From Beroe forskalii (Eukaryota > Ctenophora > Nuda > Beroida > Beroidae), in contig WFMF01000023.1 of NCBI GenBank assembly GCA_011033025.1, forward strand, positions 682,001-746,000: DNA of 64,000 nt, written 5' to 3'. The translations under genes were made by a program, and so were the position numbers. Below, one piece after another: positions 34,531 to 46,493 of the stretch (position 1 is its first letter; each line of letters starts with the position of its first letter). Below the pieces are notes generated by a model that did not search any database, was not told the DNA's origin, and saw only the letters and a list, made by a program, of their open reading frames with translations.

Positions 34531-34847
34531 GATCCACGAGAGATCCAAACAGAGTCCCCAGCACAGGACCTCCCGCAGAAAGGTCCCTGTTGCTAGGGCT
34601 ACTGTGGATGGGAACGAGTCCCGTACCTCCCCAGGAGGACCAAGATGCCGGGCATCTTGGTGAGGCCAACAAGGTTACGGGAAGGGAATTCCTGCCCAGT
34701 GTTGGTGATCCAGGGTACCGTCGGGTCCTAACCCGGGTCAGGACCCGTGGTACCCTTTAAACTGGATCTTCCTGTCGCAAGACCAGGAGGATCCCAAGGT
34801 TAGTTTGCTGCAGGATCGTTGTCGGCTTTTCTAGGTTCTAGGTTCAG
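34531..34847. other. Palindrome-rich insert of unknown nature
   Basis: About 315 bases of GC-richer, non-repetitive sequence splitting the minisatellite. Several short inverted repeats: AAGATGCCGGGCATCTT (34651-34667), GGTCCTAACCCGGGTCAGGACC inside GGGTACC..GGTACCC (34713-34756), GATCC..GGATC. No open frame of note. Possibly a structured RNA gene or element fragment; no family recognised. Confidence 0.45.
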
Positions 34848-35175
34848 TAGCACGCCAGTACCGCGCCAGTAGCACGCCAGTACCGCGCCAGTAGCACGCC
34901 AGTACCGCGCCAGTACCGCGCCAGTAGCACGCCAGTACCGCACCTTTTGAAACTAACTTAATGTCCGGACGCCAGTTACACGCCAGTATATGATCTGATA
35001 CTGGCGTGCTACTGGCGTCCTGGCTTAAAGTTAGTGTCGATAGGCGTGCTACTGGCGCGGTACTGGCGTGATACTGATTACTGGCGTGCTACTGGCGCGC
35101 TACTGGCGCACTACTGGTGTGATACTGGCGCAATACTGGCGTGATGAATCATCACGCCAGTATTGCGCCAGTATC
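34848..35175. repeat. 11-12-bp minisatellite, forward then inverted
   Basis: Forward CGCCAGTAGCA units to about 34985, then reverse-complement units TACTGGCGTGC to about 35150, then a last forward piece, giving a long fold-back. Confidence 0.85.
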
Positions 35176-35179
35176 ACAC

Positions 35180-35665
35180 AATGTTAGGTGAAGTTGTTAG
35201 GTGAAGTTTTTATGTGAAGTTGTCGAGTGAAGTTGTTGTGTGAAATTGTCGTGTGAAGTTGTTAGGTGAAGTTGTTGTGTGAAGTTGTAATGTGAAGTTG
35301 TCGTGTGAAGTTGTCGTGTGAAGTTGCTATGTGAAGTTGTTAGGTGAAGTTGTTGTGTGAAGTTGTCGTGTGAAGTTGTTAGGTGAAGTTGTCGAGTAAA
35401 GTTGTCGTGTGAAGTTGTTGTGTGAAGTTGTTGTGTGAAGTTGTTGTGTGAAGTTGTTGTGTGAAGTTGTTGTGTGAAGTTGTTAGGTAAGGTTCTTGTG
35501 TGAAGTTGTCGTGTGAAGTTGTTAGGTGAAGTTGTCGAGTAAAGTTGTCGTGTGAAGTTGTTGTGTGAAGTTGTTGTGTGAAGTTGTTGTGTGAAGTTGT
35601 TGTGTGAAGTTGTTGTGTGAAGTTGTTAGGTAAAGTTCTTGTGTGAAGTTGTCGTGTGAAGTTGC
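35180..35665 (+). repeat. 12-bp minisatellite GTGAAGTTGTYG
   Basis: About 40 units of GTGAAGTTGTTG / GTGAAGTTGTCG / GTGAAGTTGTTAG. A longer internal repeat of about 130 bases is seen (35,380-35,500 and 35,510-35,640). The open frame on the minus strand is only the repeat. Confidence 0.93.
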
Positions 35666-38600
35666 AAGCACGACACGATTGTATACTTGTCAACATTCGC
35701 CAGTTTTGTCAAGTAAACTATTCTCATGATTCTCAACACAAGGTATTGGCGTTTGTGATGGCATCATCATCACGAGGTAGAGCGGGAAACTAGTGACGTC
35801 TAACTGCTTTCATTCGTATGTTACAAGCAATGGTTTTATCTCGATCTGCACTTATTATAGCTCATGTTGTTTTCTCTTTTGTAGTAATTGGTGTATTTCG
35901 CTGCAGCACGTTTTAGCTGCTTCACTACTTAAATAGTCTGGACGACCATAACTGCCCTGGTCATAAAATCCCATAAGATACCTAAAAAAAACTTAGACCT
36001 GAATATTTTAACGATTTATTTGTTCTAGTGGACTTGGTGTCATGCCTTGATATAGCACTAAGCAGGTTTCATCCATAGTTTGGGTTTCTGTGGACACAAA
36101 TTTTCCAAAAACGCAATTTTATAGCCAGAAATCAATACAAGGGTTTTTATGAGGCTTCAAAATCTTGAAATTAGTCACGATTCAAACGTACTCGAGTTTG
36201 AATCGTGGGTCCAACGTTGGATGCAACTTGGTGTGCATTCGTAGATTCTATTAATTGGTTTTCTATACAGGAGACTGTTCGTATATTTGGTTACAAGGAC
36301 GACTAATAACTTAGGTTTAAAGCCATGTGCCTTGATTCCCACACCACAAATGTTGTGCATTTCGTTTATTTTGTAGTTTCACGAGAGGCTTCTTCCATTA
36401 TTTTCCTGGTTATTTGAATTAAATTTTCCAACTTTGCATACATTATAATGAACTGATTAGGGGGGGGGGGTTCGCCCCTCATAATTTTGAAAACACGAAT
36501 TTGAGATATGAGTTTACCAAGATGGCTTTGACCTGTACCAACATTTCGGTGGTGGCCTTGAGTCCATAGGTCCATAACTCAAAGGATAAAGAGCTTAGTT
36601 TTTGTTTGCATTCGAATCGTCTCCATGATCATTTTTGTGTGTTTTTTTTGTTAAAATTGGATTAAAAATGACTAAGTTACGGCCATGCAAAGTGGTGTTG
36701 GCCTATTTAATGGCCATATCTTTGGAGATATGAGCTTCAACTTTTTTCCTGATCATTTCTAGGTTAAAATTGAACTTGGGCAAATGGATCAATAAGGCAA
36801 ACCAATGAATAGATGAATTGGACCTCAATATTTGGCCATTTCAACCTTTAAAAATCAACAAAATCGCTTATATCTCAGCTTGGGATTTTGTCCAAGTGGA
36901 CTGTTACACTTTTCTATAGCTTTGCCATTTTTCTATACTTCTGCATAAAATTTTCAGAATCGCTTTGAAAATGAATTTTGCACTTATGTTATTGACCGAA
37001 ATTTTGAGTTAGGCCCCCAAAGAGGTTTTTGGCCATTGGAGCAAAACTCCCCGGGGATTTTAGCTAGTGAAGCTTGAAGTCTTATCAATTCATGCAATCC
37101 ACGTGCATCTGGGGACCTCTCAGCCCCCAGATGCACCTTAAACCTTCAACTTTGTAAACCTTGTAAAACCTTGCCATGTACCCTCACTGGGATTCAGTGT
37201 AGACGAAAGCAATCCTATGATTCTCTCCGTTAATATTAATGATGATTAACGACCTAGTCCAATCTCAGCTCCTTTAAATCAGGAGAGGGTGGCTCAAAGA
37301 ACGATAAAACAATGGAAATATTAGCATATAGCGCATGGGGAAGGGATTATTTGATAGGATGATCGTCTAATGTTCTAACAAGTTTAAATCATGCGATTCC
37401 TAGACACCCAGCTAACACACTCGGCAGTAATATGGGATTCTACTTACTACCTACTTGGAAAAAATATTCTAACTTTGCATACATTATTAACTGATCCAAC
37501 CAATTGATCACATTGGAAAACTCCCAAAAAAGCAGTTATAGATATGAATTCCTATTGGTCCGCTCTACTCAGGATGGAGCTATTATAGATGTATGTATTC
37601 ATATTATGTGTTTTGGAGCGATGAAGACCAGATGTATTCACATTTTATGTTTTAATGAGCCTCTTAAGATATGTTTTCGTTTTCTCTGTTCTAATGGAAT
37701 ACCACATTCTCTTGATGCGAAGTTGTATGTTTTCATCAAACTCCAGAAGCTATTGCTTATTGCTACCTCCAAAGTTCACTGATCATTCAGTCATTTGTTT
37801 GTCTAGGTATATAGTATGTACCCATGTTTACAAGTTTACAGTAGATACCTAGTACCTACCTCATATGCACCAGTTGCTTTAATGTTTGCGCATGTACATG
37901 ATACTTGTTCTTAATAAGATCACTAACGATGAAGTTCAATGGTTAGCCTGTATATTATGAAGTTCAATACCTATCATAACATCATAACCCTCGACTTGAT
38001 ATTTCTATCTGCAGAATCCGTCATTATATTTCAAAATACCTATCATAACATCACAACCCTAGACTTGATATTTCTATCTGTAGAATCTGTCCTTATGTTT
38101 CACTACTCGACTGAGCGTGGAAGCGAGTAACTTAAGACTGAGTGAGTTTGTTTACGTTGTTTGTTTACAGTATCGAGTGTCGAATATTGCGTGATTTCAC
38201 TAAACTCTGTGTGCCGCTGTAGCCATATTATGCCAGCATAGTAATGTTCATTACTTCAAGCCTTCGGTCCTCCGTGCTTCTATAAGTTTTATTTTGTAGA
38301 ATTCTTGACATTGCTCTAGTATCCCTTTATCAAACACTACTTGATATGCTTTACTCTAACTGATCTGCCATTAGTCAACCCGCTCTCTAATACCATCACT
38401 GCCGTTTCACTGCCGGTTTGTATACCGGTTTGTATACCGCTCTCTAATACCATCACTGCCGTTTCACTGCCGGTTTGTATACCGGTTTGTATACCACTAT
38501 CTAATAAGTTAACTGTTGGAGTCCGGCCGGTGGTTTTTAGCGGTGAATCTAGTGTTTATTCTACTGATTTACTGGAATGTACTTGTCGTACTTGTTGCTC

Positions 38601-38920
38601 GGTTCATATACCGGATGGCTGGGTTTCGTTTTCGACTCTCTTAAATTACCCTGTACAACGTACACTTTGACTTTTGACGATCTAACAATAAAATATTATG
38701 TAAACTTTGGTTGATTTGCAACCAAACACTCAAACATTTCTAAATTTCGTATAAATTGCCCCTCATTTTCTTGAATAGTGATTGATTGATTTATTCTTTG
38801 TTTCGTTGTACTGGTACAAGTCTATCTTGTTCCAGTGCTACCTGGACACCCGGTTCAACCGGATCAAAATCGAATAAAATATCAATCACTCTTCGCATCG
38901 AACTGTGCGACTCTTATTCT
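35666..38920. other. No gene recognised; small duplications and one hairpin
   Basis: Holds a hairpin GTGCATCTGGGG / CCCCAGATGCAC at 37102-37136, a 63-base tandem duplication at about 37966-38092 (CCTATCATAACATC...) and a 57-base duplication at about 38380-38500 (CTCTCTAATACCATCACTGC...). Open frames here (to 109 codons) are partly made by those duplications. Confidence 0.5.
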
Positions 38921-38974
38921 TTCATTCAACGACTCTATCCGTGAACCCATTAACCTTTATCAACGCTCCGTGAA

Positions 38975-39233
38975 GCCATTTACCCCCACACCACACCACC
39001 AGTAGATGTCTGCTAAGTTTGACCTGCTGTATAACTACTACCACCAGTAGATGTCTGCTAAGTTTGACCTGCTGTATAACTACTACCACCAGTAGATGTC
39101 TGCTAAGTTGACCTAACACCATAACTGCTACCCNNNNNNNNNNNNNNNNNNNNNNNNNNNNNNNNNNNNNNNNNNNNNNNNNNNNNNNNNNNNNNNNNNN
39201 NNNNNNNNNNNNNNNNNNNNNNNNNNNNNNNNN
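38975..39233. repeat. 45-50-bp tandem repeat running into the assembly gap
   Basis: Three copies of ACCACCAGTAGATGTCTGCT-containing units at 38992-39120, then 100 N at 39134-39233. The round gap length and adjacent repeat indicate a scaffold join of unknown true size. Confidence 0.85.
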
Positions 39234-39687
39234 ATGCACAGCTGGGTTGGGCTGAGGGCACTGAGGTCCCCATCTTGAAACCCTGCCCTCTCTCCCCACT
39301 CTCTCAACCTTCCTCTCAGTCTCTAATCCAAATTCCCTGCCCAAACCCACCCAATAAAAGTTAAGTGAAAATAACACTGAAAATACTTAGCTTTGTTTCT
39401 GAAGAATCATGAGAGACTCTCCTTTCTGATATCATCCAGAAGCAGTGAGTGGCAGCAAAAAACAGAGACAGCAACAGAATCCAGGACCACATCAGCAACC
39501 CTCTGACTCTCTGAGAGGGTTCTCTTGACAGTCAGGGAGGATCTTGATACGGGTCCCTGAGTGAGACAAATACTAGTACATGAAACGATATTCAGAATAG
39601 AGTGAAAATGTGAGTAAGAATAAATGGAAAAGAAATATAGGTGGAATAGATGATATGTCAAACACTCACTGAATAGTCATCTTGTTT

Positions 39688-40105
39688 TACAGACGACTAA
39701 TTTGATTGACTACAGACTCTACTTCAGGTGACAAATCGGTGTGGATTCCAAAAACTCAAACATCCTCGTACCGATTTGTCACTAGAAGTTGAAGTGAACC
39801 TCATATAATCAAATATCCACTATTGCATGGAAATTTTATGGAAGGTTTCCTCCTACATTCCATGTCTGTGCCAGGATAGCATGATTCTATATCGATATTC
39901 ATATCACAGAATAACATAGAGAATAATTTAGTCTAATTTATGGTAAAGGTACCATTGAATAGTGGATATTTGATAATATGAGGTTCACTTCAACTTCTAG
40001 TGACAAATCGGTACGAGGATGACAAACCGGTGTTTGAGTTTTTGGAATCCATACCGATTTGTCACCTGAAGTAGAGTCTGTAGTGAATCAAATTAGTCGT
40101 CTGTA
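39688..40105. mobile_element. Fold-back element with long inverted arms
   Basis: Arms of about 130 bases: TACAGACGACTAATTTGATT...CTTCAGGTGACAAATCGGT on the left, its reverse complement on the right, enclosing about 130 unique bases. The left arm lacks a short stretch present in the right (GATGACAAACCGG). No coding capacity. Confidence 0.8.
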
Positions 40106-42230
40106 GGATACATGAAGTAAGAACACGTGGCATATTGATTACACTTCGAGTGACAAATCGATACGGGTGACATATCGGGGTCTAACAAAAGGGTTATAGC
40201 CAGAGGCCCAATCAGTATACTTCACGGCAAAGAAAGAATAGAATGATGTTGCAACGTGCATCGTGATGGATAGATCTCTAGCTCTGTAGATAATGACTGG
40301 CCACGGACAAGAAAGAAAGTCCAAATGTTCCTTTGATCAAGGTACGCAAGAGAAGTAAATCAGAAGAAATAATTTGAAAGAATAAAGAATATAAATCAAT
40401 GGACACATCGTTATCAACGATTCAAGTTATCAGGAGGAATGTAGAATGTGTACCGATTAACAGATTGAAAGAAATATGCGTAGTTCAACAGGTGGGGAAT
40501 GGAATTTAAAATGATAATGAAAAAGCAGTAGGTAATACAAAGATACAAACAATAAACATAATCAGAAAGAGATTGGAATTTTGTGTAAATTAAGATAAAT
40601 TCATGATGAACTTTGAATGTTCATTATGGCCAAAGTAATTATGAATTGAAGTCTAATTATGGATTAATTACTAATTAATTACAATTGAGAATTACCTCAT
40701 GAAGTCAGATGATGAAAGGGTCGACACGCAATACGAGGCAGAGCAGCTCAGAGCAACACAAGGAAACGATCGTGACTATGAAATGAGTGCTCTGTGTAAG
40801 CTACTCTCTGTGTCACACTCTCTAATTAGTCAGCTCAACAGAGCCGCGCGCTGATTGGCTGGCTTCAGAATACGTGACCTGAATCCACGCCTCCTATTGG
40901 TTAGAGATAATTCTACCATGGAGTTGTTTTTCAGCCAATAGGAGCGCGCATTCAGGTCACGTGACACGCGAGCTGACCAATGAGAGAGCACACGTTCAAC
41001 ACAAGGAACAAGAGAGGAGCACCACCTCGGTTACACACCAGACACACCGACGCCATGTGTAAATCCTAGTGTGGGAAACAATACAGTGTAAGCACTAAGC
41101 AATTAACAACAACAGTCGTATTGCATACTTAATACTCAAAGAATTTAGTATTTACTGAATACTCAAAACATTTAGCTGATGGTGATGTTCTTTGATGGTG
41201 ATGTATGTTCGTGTGCATCTAAACACACGAACTGCGAACTATCCAGCTATCAGGGCACCTGCATGTGCAAGGCAACGTGGCAAGTTTTTAGTTTATCCAG
41301 CTGCCGAGCTGACCAATGAGAGAGCATCACTGATGACACTGATCACGTTCTGCACAAGGAACAAGAGAGGAGCGACATGAGACTGCTCTACCTCGGTTAC
41401 CAACTGCAGCCATACTGACGCCATGTGTAAATCCAAATAGGGAAACTCGCGGCCGCGGCGCGTACAAACACCTATGCGGCGCGGCATGGCATTTTGCTAA
41501 ACACGTATATCCCTGTGTGGCCCGTACACACACCTATGCGGGCTTAGGAACATGGCATTAGGAAATAGGAAAGTATATAGGAAACATTTACAATACAGGT
41601 AAACAACAACAGCTAATTGAGTAGACATACTCAAAGCATTTTTGGCTTTTGCCCGCATGCCATCATGGGCGTTGCCTGGCCCCCTATCCGCGTGCGCCCA
41701 TGGGCGCGCGCGGATAGGGGGCCAGACTCGAAAAAGAACATATGGGGCAATGGCATTTAGCATCGAACTAGAAAAAACTTGAAACTTAAAGTATTTGAAA
41801 CTTTTTCGTATACCCCTGTTTGCGATGGCTGCGATGCGTGCTTCCTCACTCCTCATGAAGCGCGCGGCGCGTACACTCATCTATGCGGGCTTAGAACAAG
41901 GTCCCAAAATCAGAATGACAAAGTGTGCGCCGCGCACCTCTCAACAGAATATAACAACATTTAAGACAGTTACGAAATGATTGCGGAGTAACTGAAAAAA
42001 AAATCTATTCGGAGCCTGATCGTTTGTCGTTTGATGGTGACCGTAGGCGGGGCATGGGGCTTACTGAAATACCACTTGGCTACTGGCTAGGTCGAGACAA
42101 ATTTGGTTAAGGGTTTTATTAAGACTTATGTAGAACTAAGAACAGGATTATAAGACAGCTTAGTTTTTCAATTTTTACGAAACACGTTAAAATTAATGAG
42201 CAATAGCATGAGGTTACACATGTCATTATC
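40106..42230. other. No gene recognised; CCAAT-rich and repeat-element segments
   Basis: 40.85-40.99 kb has several CCAAT/ATTGG pentamers (ATTGGCTGG, TCCTATTGG, GCCAATAGG, GACCAATGAG), and 40.97-41.08 recurs in altered form at 41.30-41.45. A copy of the CACGTATATCCCTGT element starts at 41491. A 48-base perfect palindrome (CTGGCCCCCTATCCGCG arms around TGCGCCCATGGGCGCG) lies at 41679-41726. No supported exon. Confidence 0.5.
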
Positions 42231-42284
42231 ATCAGATTCAGAGTAACTCGACCACAACTCAGGCTCTGGTCAAATGGGAGTACT

Positions 42285-44331
42285 TCATCGATTTGAAGAC
42301 ACAGAAGACCTACTTTTTCTAGAGAGTCGGGACATCCTTGACATGACTGAATTTGTGGGACTATTCCCGTTCTTACTTTGAGTTTGTACAGGACTTGTTG
42401 CAACCGAAATTACTTCAGATTTCTTTCGTACACTGGGTAGAGTTTCATCACTCCTATCATTGAAAGCATATCTGTTGATCACGTTAACGAGGTGAGCAAT
42501 GACTAGTTCCTTCTCCTCCACTTGGTTTTCTTTCTTCCTCGCTTCCCTCTGTAATTTAGCTGCCTTCTCCGTCATCTCCTCAATCTTATCCCTCATCTCG
42601 GCGATTGTTATGTCAGTTTCCACAGCATTCCGAGCACCCTCATCCATTACGATCTCATTCTTCTCTGTCATGAGATGCATCACGAGCGAGTCCTTCTTCT
42701 CAATCTCCTCAGAAAGCAGTTTGAATCTGCTGTCAAGGAGGGTCAAAGCATCGCTCGCCTCATCAACCGGTTTAGCATCGTCTGAAGGGGACACTATTCC
42801 CATGGACTCTAGTCTCTTGATGTAACTCTCTGTCGTAGATCTGATAGATTCTTGGAGGGACTTGATGACATCCTCCTTCAGCTGAACCATCATCATAGCA
42901 TCTGTCTTCTCTTTCTCAATCCGCCCCAGGATCGCTTTCAACTGAGCTAGTTCTCCCTCGTAAGTTTGATTGAGCATCTCGCTCTGTCGCCTCTTCGCTT
43001 CCACTTCCACTTTCATATTCTCACTCCTCTTCAGGTTCCCTATCATGTCCTTCACATCTTTCTCATACAGGTCCCTCTCTGACTTGAGGGAGTCCAGCTC
43101 GTCTGTTTGCTCCTTGTACAGTCTCTGCATTGTCCTCAGAGCCTCCTCCATTTCTTTAGACTCAGAGCTCTGGTCAGCGTAGGAAATCTGTATTTCTTTC
43201 ATCGTCTCTCGGAGTCCGTTGAGATTCAGTTCTAAGTCCATGATGATGTAATCTTTAGTTTCTAAACTCCTCTCAGAGTCCTTGATTTCAGCTTTAAGTT
43301 TCACGTTTTCAGCCACCAGATCCTCAATGAAATCCTCCACTGGACGACTGGCTCTCTCGTCCGATTCCACTTCATTTCTCAGGACTTGTATCCGAGAAAA
43401 TGTCTCCTCGACCCCTCCACAAGCATCCTGGATCCTCTCCATTTCCTCTTCCAACTGATTGATCCTCTCCTTGGCTTCAATGTAATCTGTCTTATGTTGC
43501 TCCACTAAACTGTCCATGTACTCCATAGTAGCATCGATTTCCCCCAACTGCGTGGAGAGCAAGTCATTCTCTGATTTCATCTGCGACGTTACAACCTGCA
43601 AGCCGTCTAAACTCTCTGTAGCCTCCGCAAGGTTCCTGCTCAGTGCCTCCTTCTCTCCCTTCTCGTACTTATACCTGTGATCGGAGTCCTCCAACTTCCC
43701 TTTCAGAGTCTCAATGTACGCTGTCTGCTCAGACAGTTTCTTCCCCAGAACTGCTAGCTGGGAGTACACAATGTTCTGATTTCTGAACGCATCGCTCGTC
43801 AGTGCTTCCAACTCCTGTTCACTCAGTAGAGGAGGAGCCTCCTCCTCTTCTTGGCAGGTTGCCAAGGACTGCTTCCCTTGGCTGGTTGCCAAGGACTGCT
43901 TCCCTTGGCTGGTTGCCAAGGGCTGCTTCCCTGAAGCAGTACTCTCTTCGCTCCCAGGGTAAATCCGGATAATGTCGTGAGAGGTGATGTGGGTTCGGCA
44001 GACTGGACAGATCTGAGAGTTCTCCAGCCAACGCTTGATGCAACTACCGTGGTAAACGTGGCCACATCTGAAATATGGTGAAACTCAAGCATAAAGGGTG
44101 TGGTAAAGGAGTGAGGTAAGGTAGAGTTTTTAAGATCTTCGAGCCCAAATTTGTGTACGAAGCTGTCGATGAAAATAACAAAACATTTCCTTGTGTTTAA
44201 CATTCCCATGGTCCCCGGTGACCACATTTAGTCGAACTGATCTCCCCGTCGCCCAGTGAATCCGTGCAGATGGAACAAACACCAAACTGGGGGGTGGGGT
44301 CTGAGGTGGATTGGTCGGATCTGTTCTCCAT
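42285..44331 (-). CDS. TRAIP: TRAIP-like RING finger / coiled-coil E3 ubiquitin ligase
   Basis: Exon 1 (about 44225-44331) encodes MENRSDQSTSDPTPQFGVCS, ICTDSLGDGEISSTKCGH; exon 2 (42285-44067) opens CGHVYHGSCIKRWLENSQIC, PVCR. Together they form a C3H2C3 RING (CxxC, CGH, HxxC, CPVC). Then three nine-residue repeats (LATSQGKQS), a coiled coil of about 400 residues (heptads such as ERINQLEEEMERIQDACGGV) and a Ser/Arg-rich tail (SRMSRLSRKSRSSVSSNR). An N-terminal RING followed by a long coiled coil is the TRAIP layout (a ligase that ubiquitinates stalled replisomes), but the coil is longer and I see no clear C-terminal PCNA-binding motif; another RING-coiled-coil family is possible. The intron junction is irregular: CGH is encoded on both sides and no GT-AG pair keeps the RING in frame. 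Confidence 0.65.
43838..43930 (-). repeat. 27-bp in-frame coding repeat in the TRAIP-like gene
   Basis: Three copies of GGTTGCCAAGGACTGCTTCC(CTTGGCT), encoding LATSQGKQS between the RING and the coiled coil. The copies are nearly identical, so the expansion is recent. Confidence 0.9.
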
Positions 44332-44339
44332 CTCACCCA

Positions 44340-46360
44340 CAGAGAGATGGAATCTAGTGGTGGTCGGGAAAATAGGAATTAGGAAATGGAGGCATAAAAT
44401 ATTCCGTCTCTAAAATTGGAAATAAAACACCGAAACTAACTTCAGAGACAAGCGAAATGAGGGTATCAAGTAAAGCCCATTTCAGTGACTTGTATTCCCA
44501 CATTTCTGAATAATAGAGATAAGAGCATGTTACCTGATATCATTCTTACGTCTGAACACTGGACATGTGATTTGGAAATACGTGTTTTTAATAACATCTG
44601 AGAAAGTTGCTAGTGGCATAATGGGGCATTGCTTGTTCCAGTTAATATGAAACTTGGCATTCGTGGCCCCTAAGGTTCAAGAACTGGGCAAAGGGCCTTC
44701 CATAATCAAATTAACGGAGTATAAATGATTTGGCATTGGTGGAATATAAAATGATGAAGAGACAAAAAAGTTCCCCAAGAGACAAAATCGCCAAAAAAAC
44801 GCTGACTAAGAACTGTAAAGAAGAAAAACTCTGGTGTTCATTAACATAGGTGTATGTGAGTATTTAACAGACTATCACCAAAGATAATATACATAAATTA
44901 ACACTATAACTTTATAATGATTATTGACACGGATATGTGACGTATAGCTAAGTCCAAACGCTGTATTAAGGTGCCTCAGTTTATTGCAAGGGCATGAAAC
45001 TATCGAGAAATATTGAGTTTAAAACCCCTTCCAGTAATACAGTCTAGACATCTATCATCCAAGCTAAGTTGTCATTACGAAACATTTAACAATTCATGAA
45101 AGCAAGTTCTGACCCACCATCTGAGTAAAAATATAATATCGTAAAAACCAGTGATATATTTCACTCTAAAGGATATTTCCTTGCGTTTATTAAATTTAAA
45201 TAACTGCCTTCAAGGCAGCTATGAAATATAATAATTAATATTAAACTGCTGCTAGCGATAAGACTTATCAAACAATTTTAAAACAAATCATGATATTTTT
45301 ACATATAAAAGCATGCAATCTGTTTTTACATCATAAAATGAGTCACAAAAGGCAAAAGCACTGTGTCAATTATATCAAATACTGTTCACAGAGAAAAGAA
45401 ATAAAGATCGGATAGACCTCAGTTGACAAATCGAGCTCCGAGCAATTAACAACATGCGGTTGAAAATAAACATCAACATCACAGTTAAATGTTAAATTGA
45501 TTAAATGGAACATTTTACAATTCAAGAGCGACTAAAATACGTCATATATTTGTATAGCAAGGGAGTGACGAACCCCTAGTTGCGCGGCTTTTCCGTGCGC
45601 GGCTCACTGCCTGTCATTAATAATAATAGCTGGTGAGCCGCGCACGGGAAAGTCGCGTACATACTCCTGGGAGTTCGACACGCCACCGTAAGTGACCAAT
45701 CCTTGCCCTATAAATTGTCTGACTTGCAGTGTCTGTATCATGCAGTGAGAATAAAAATGTAAAATATTTCTTGTCAAAATGCAATTACGATTTAAGTAAA
45801 ACAGAAAATATCAATATCACTTATACGAGCGACTGACAACTGTTTCACTGATAACGTTAGCTGATTCAATATTTAAGTGCATGTAAAACTGTAAAAGCTT
45901 TTCCAATCCGAAATGGAAACAAGAAATGCGACTCGTTTGATAGAAATGCTACCTCGAGAGAAAAGCGTCTTTTTAGGTTACTTATGCTTGAAATATTCTG
46001 CCTTGAGGGACCTGTATAACTGATAAGTGGAATATACACATACAGCGAATGATGTGGGGCAGAGGCTTTCCAAAAGCTATTTCCATTGTAAGCAGCCTTC
46101 AGCTGCTGACTGCAGTGATGTCAAATGTCAGAGTGAAAGTGGGGAGATGGCTCAATCGGTAAAGCAGCTGTTCCAGCATACAGACAGGTGTGGGTTCAAG
46201 TCCCTCTCATTTTCAGTTCATCTGAGTTTGCGTGTGGGTAGGGAATCATCGAGTGTCCGCTAGAGAAAGTGACACCATCAAATTAGAGCTGGTCAAAGTG
46301 AAATCATCAGAATTTTCAGCTTGTGAAAGTGACATCATCAGACGTCAGCAAGTGACATCA
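44340..46360. other. No protein gene recognised
   Basis: TRAIP-like 5' flank and TRPC-like 3' flank. Contains an inverted repeat at 45585-45658 (GCGCGGCTTTTCCGTGCGCG arms around a 25-base spacer) and a tRNA-like element near 46139. Confidence 0.5.
46139..46215 (+). repeat. tRNA-derived (SINE-like) element
   Basis: A box TGGCTCAATCGG and B box GGTTCAAGTCC, correctly ordered with about 36 bases between, match RNA polymerase III internal promoters. The cloverleaf is imperfect and the acceptor stem does not pair fully, so it is a SINE head or decayed tRNA rather than a tRNA gene. Confidence 0.45.
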
Positions 46361-46493
46361 TCAGATGTCAGAGAATCTTCCGCCAGTGGACGAACTCTCC
46401 CCTGAACTAGGACTCTTCCTGCCTAGCACAGTATCCCGGTTGCTAGGCAACGTATCCCGGGAAGTCTCCAGCAGCTTACTCAACCCCAGCATC
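46361..46493 (-). CDS. TRPC: TRPC-like last exon
   Basis: Acceptor ATTTCAG|GATG, phase 2, ending at TGA (46361). A Ser-rich tail: LGLSKLLETSRDTLPSNRDT, then GRKSPSSGESSSTGGRFSDI. Confidence 0.65.

Noticed and set aside
35379-35696. 105-aa Asn/Thr/His-rich protein
   Set aside because: Purely the 12-bp GTGAAGTTGTYG repeat read on the minus strand.
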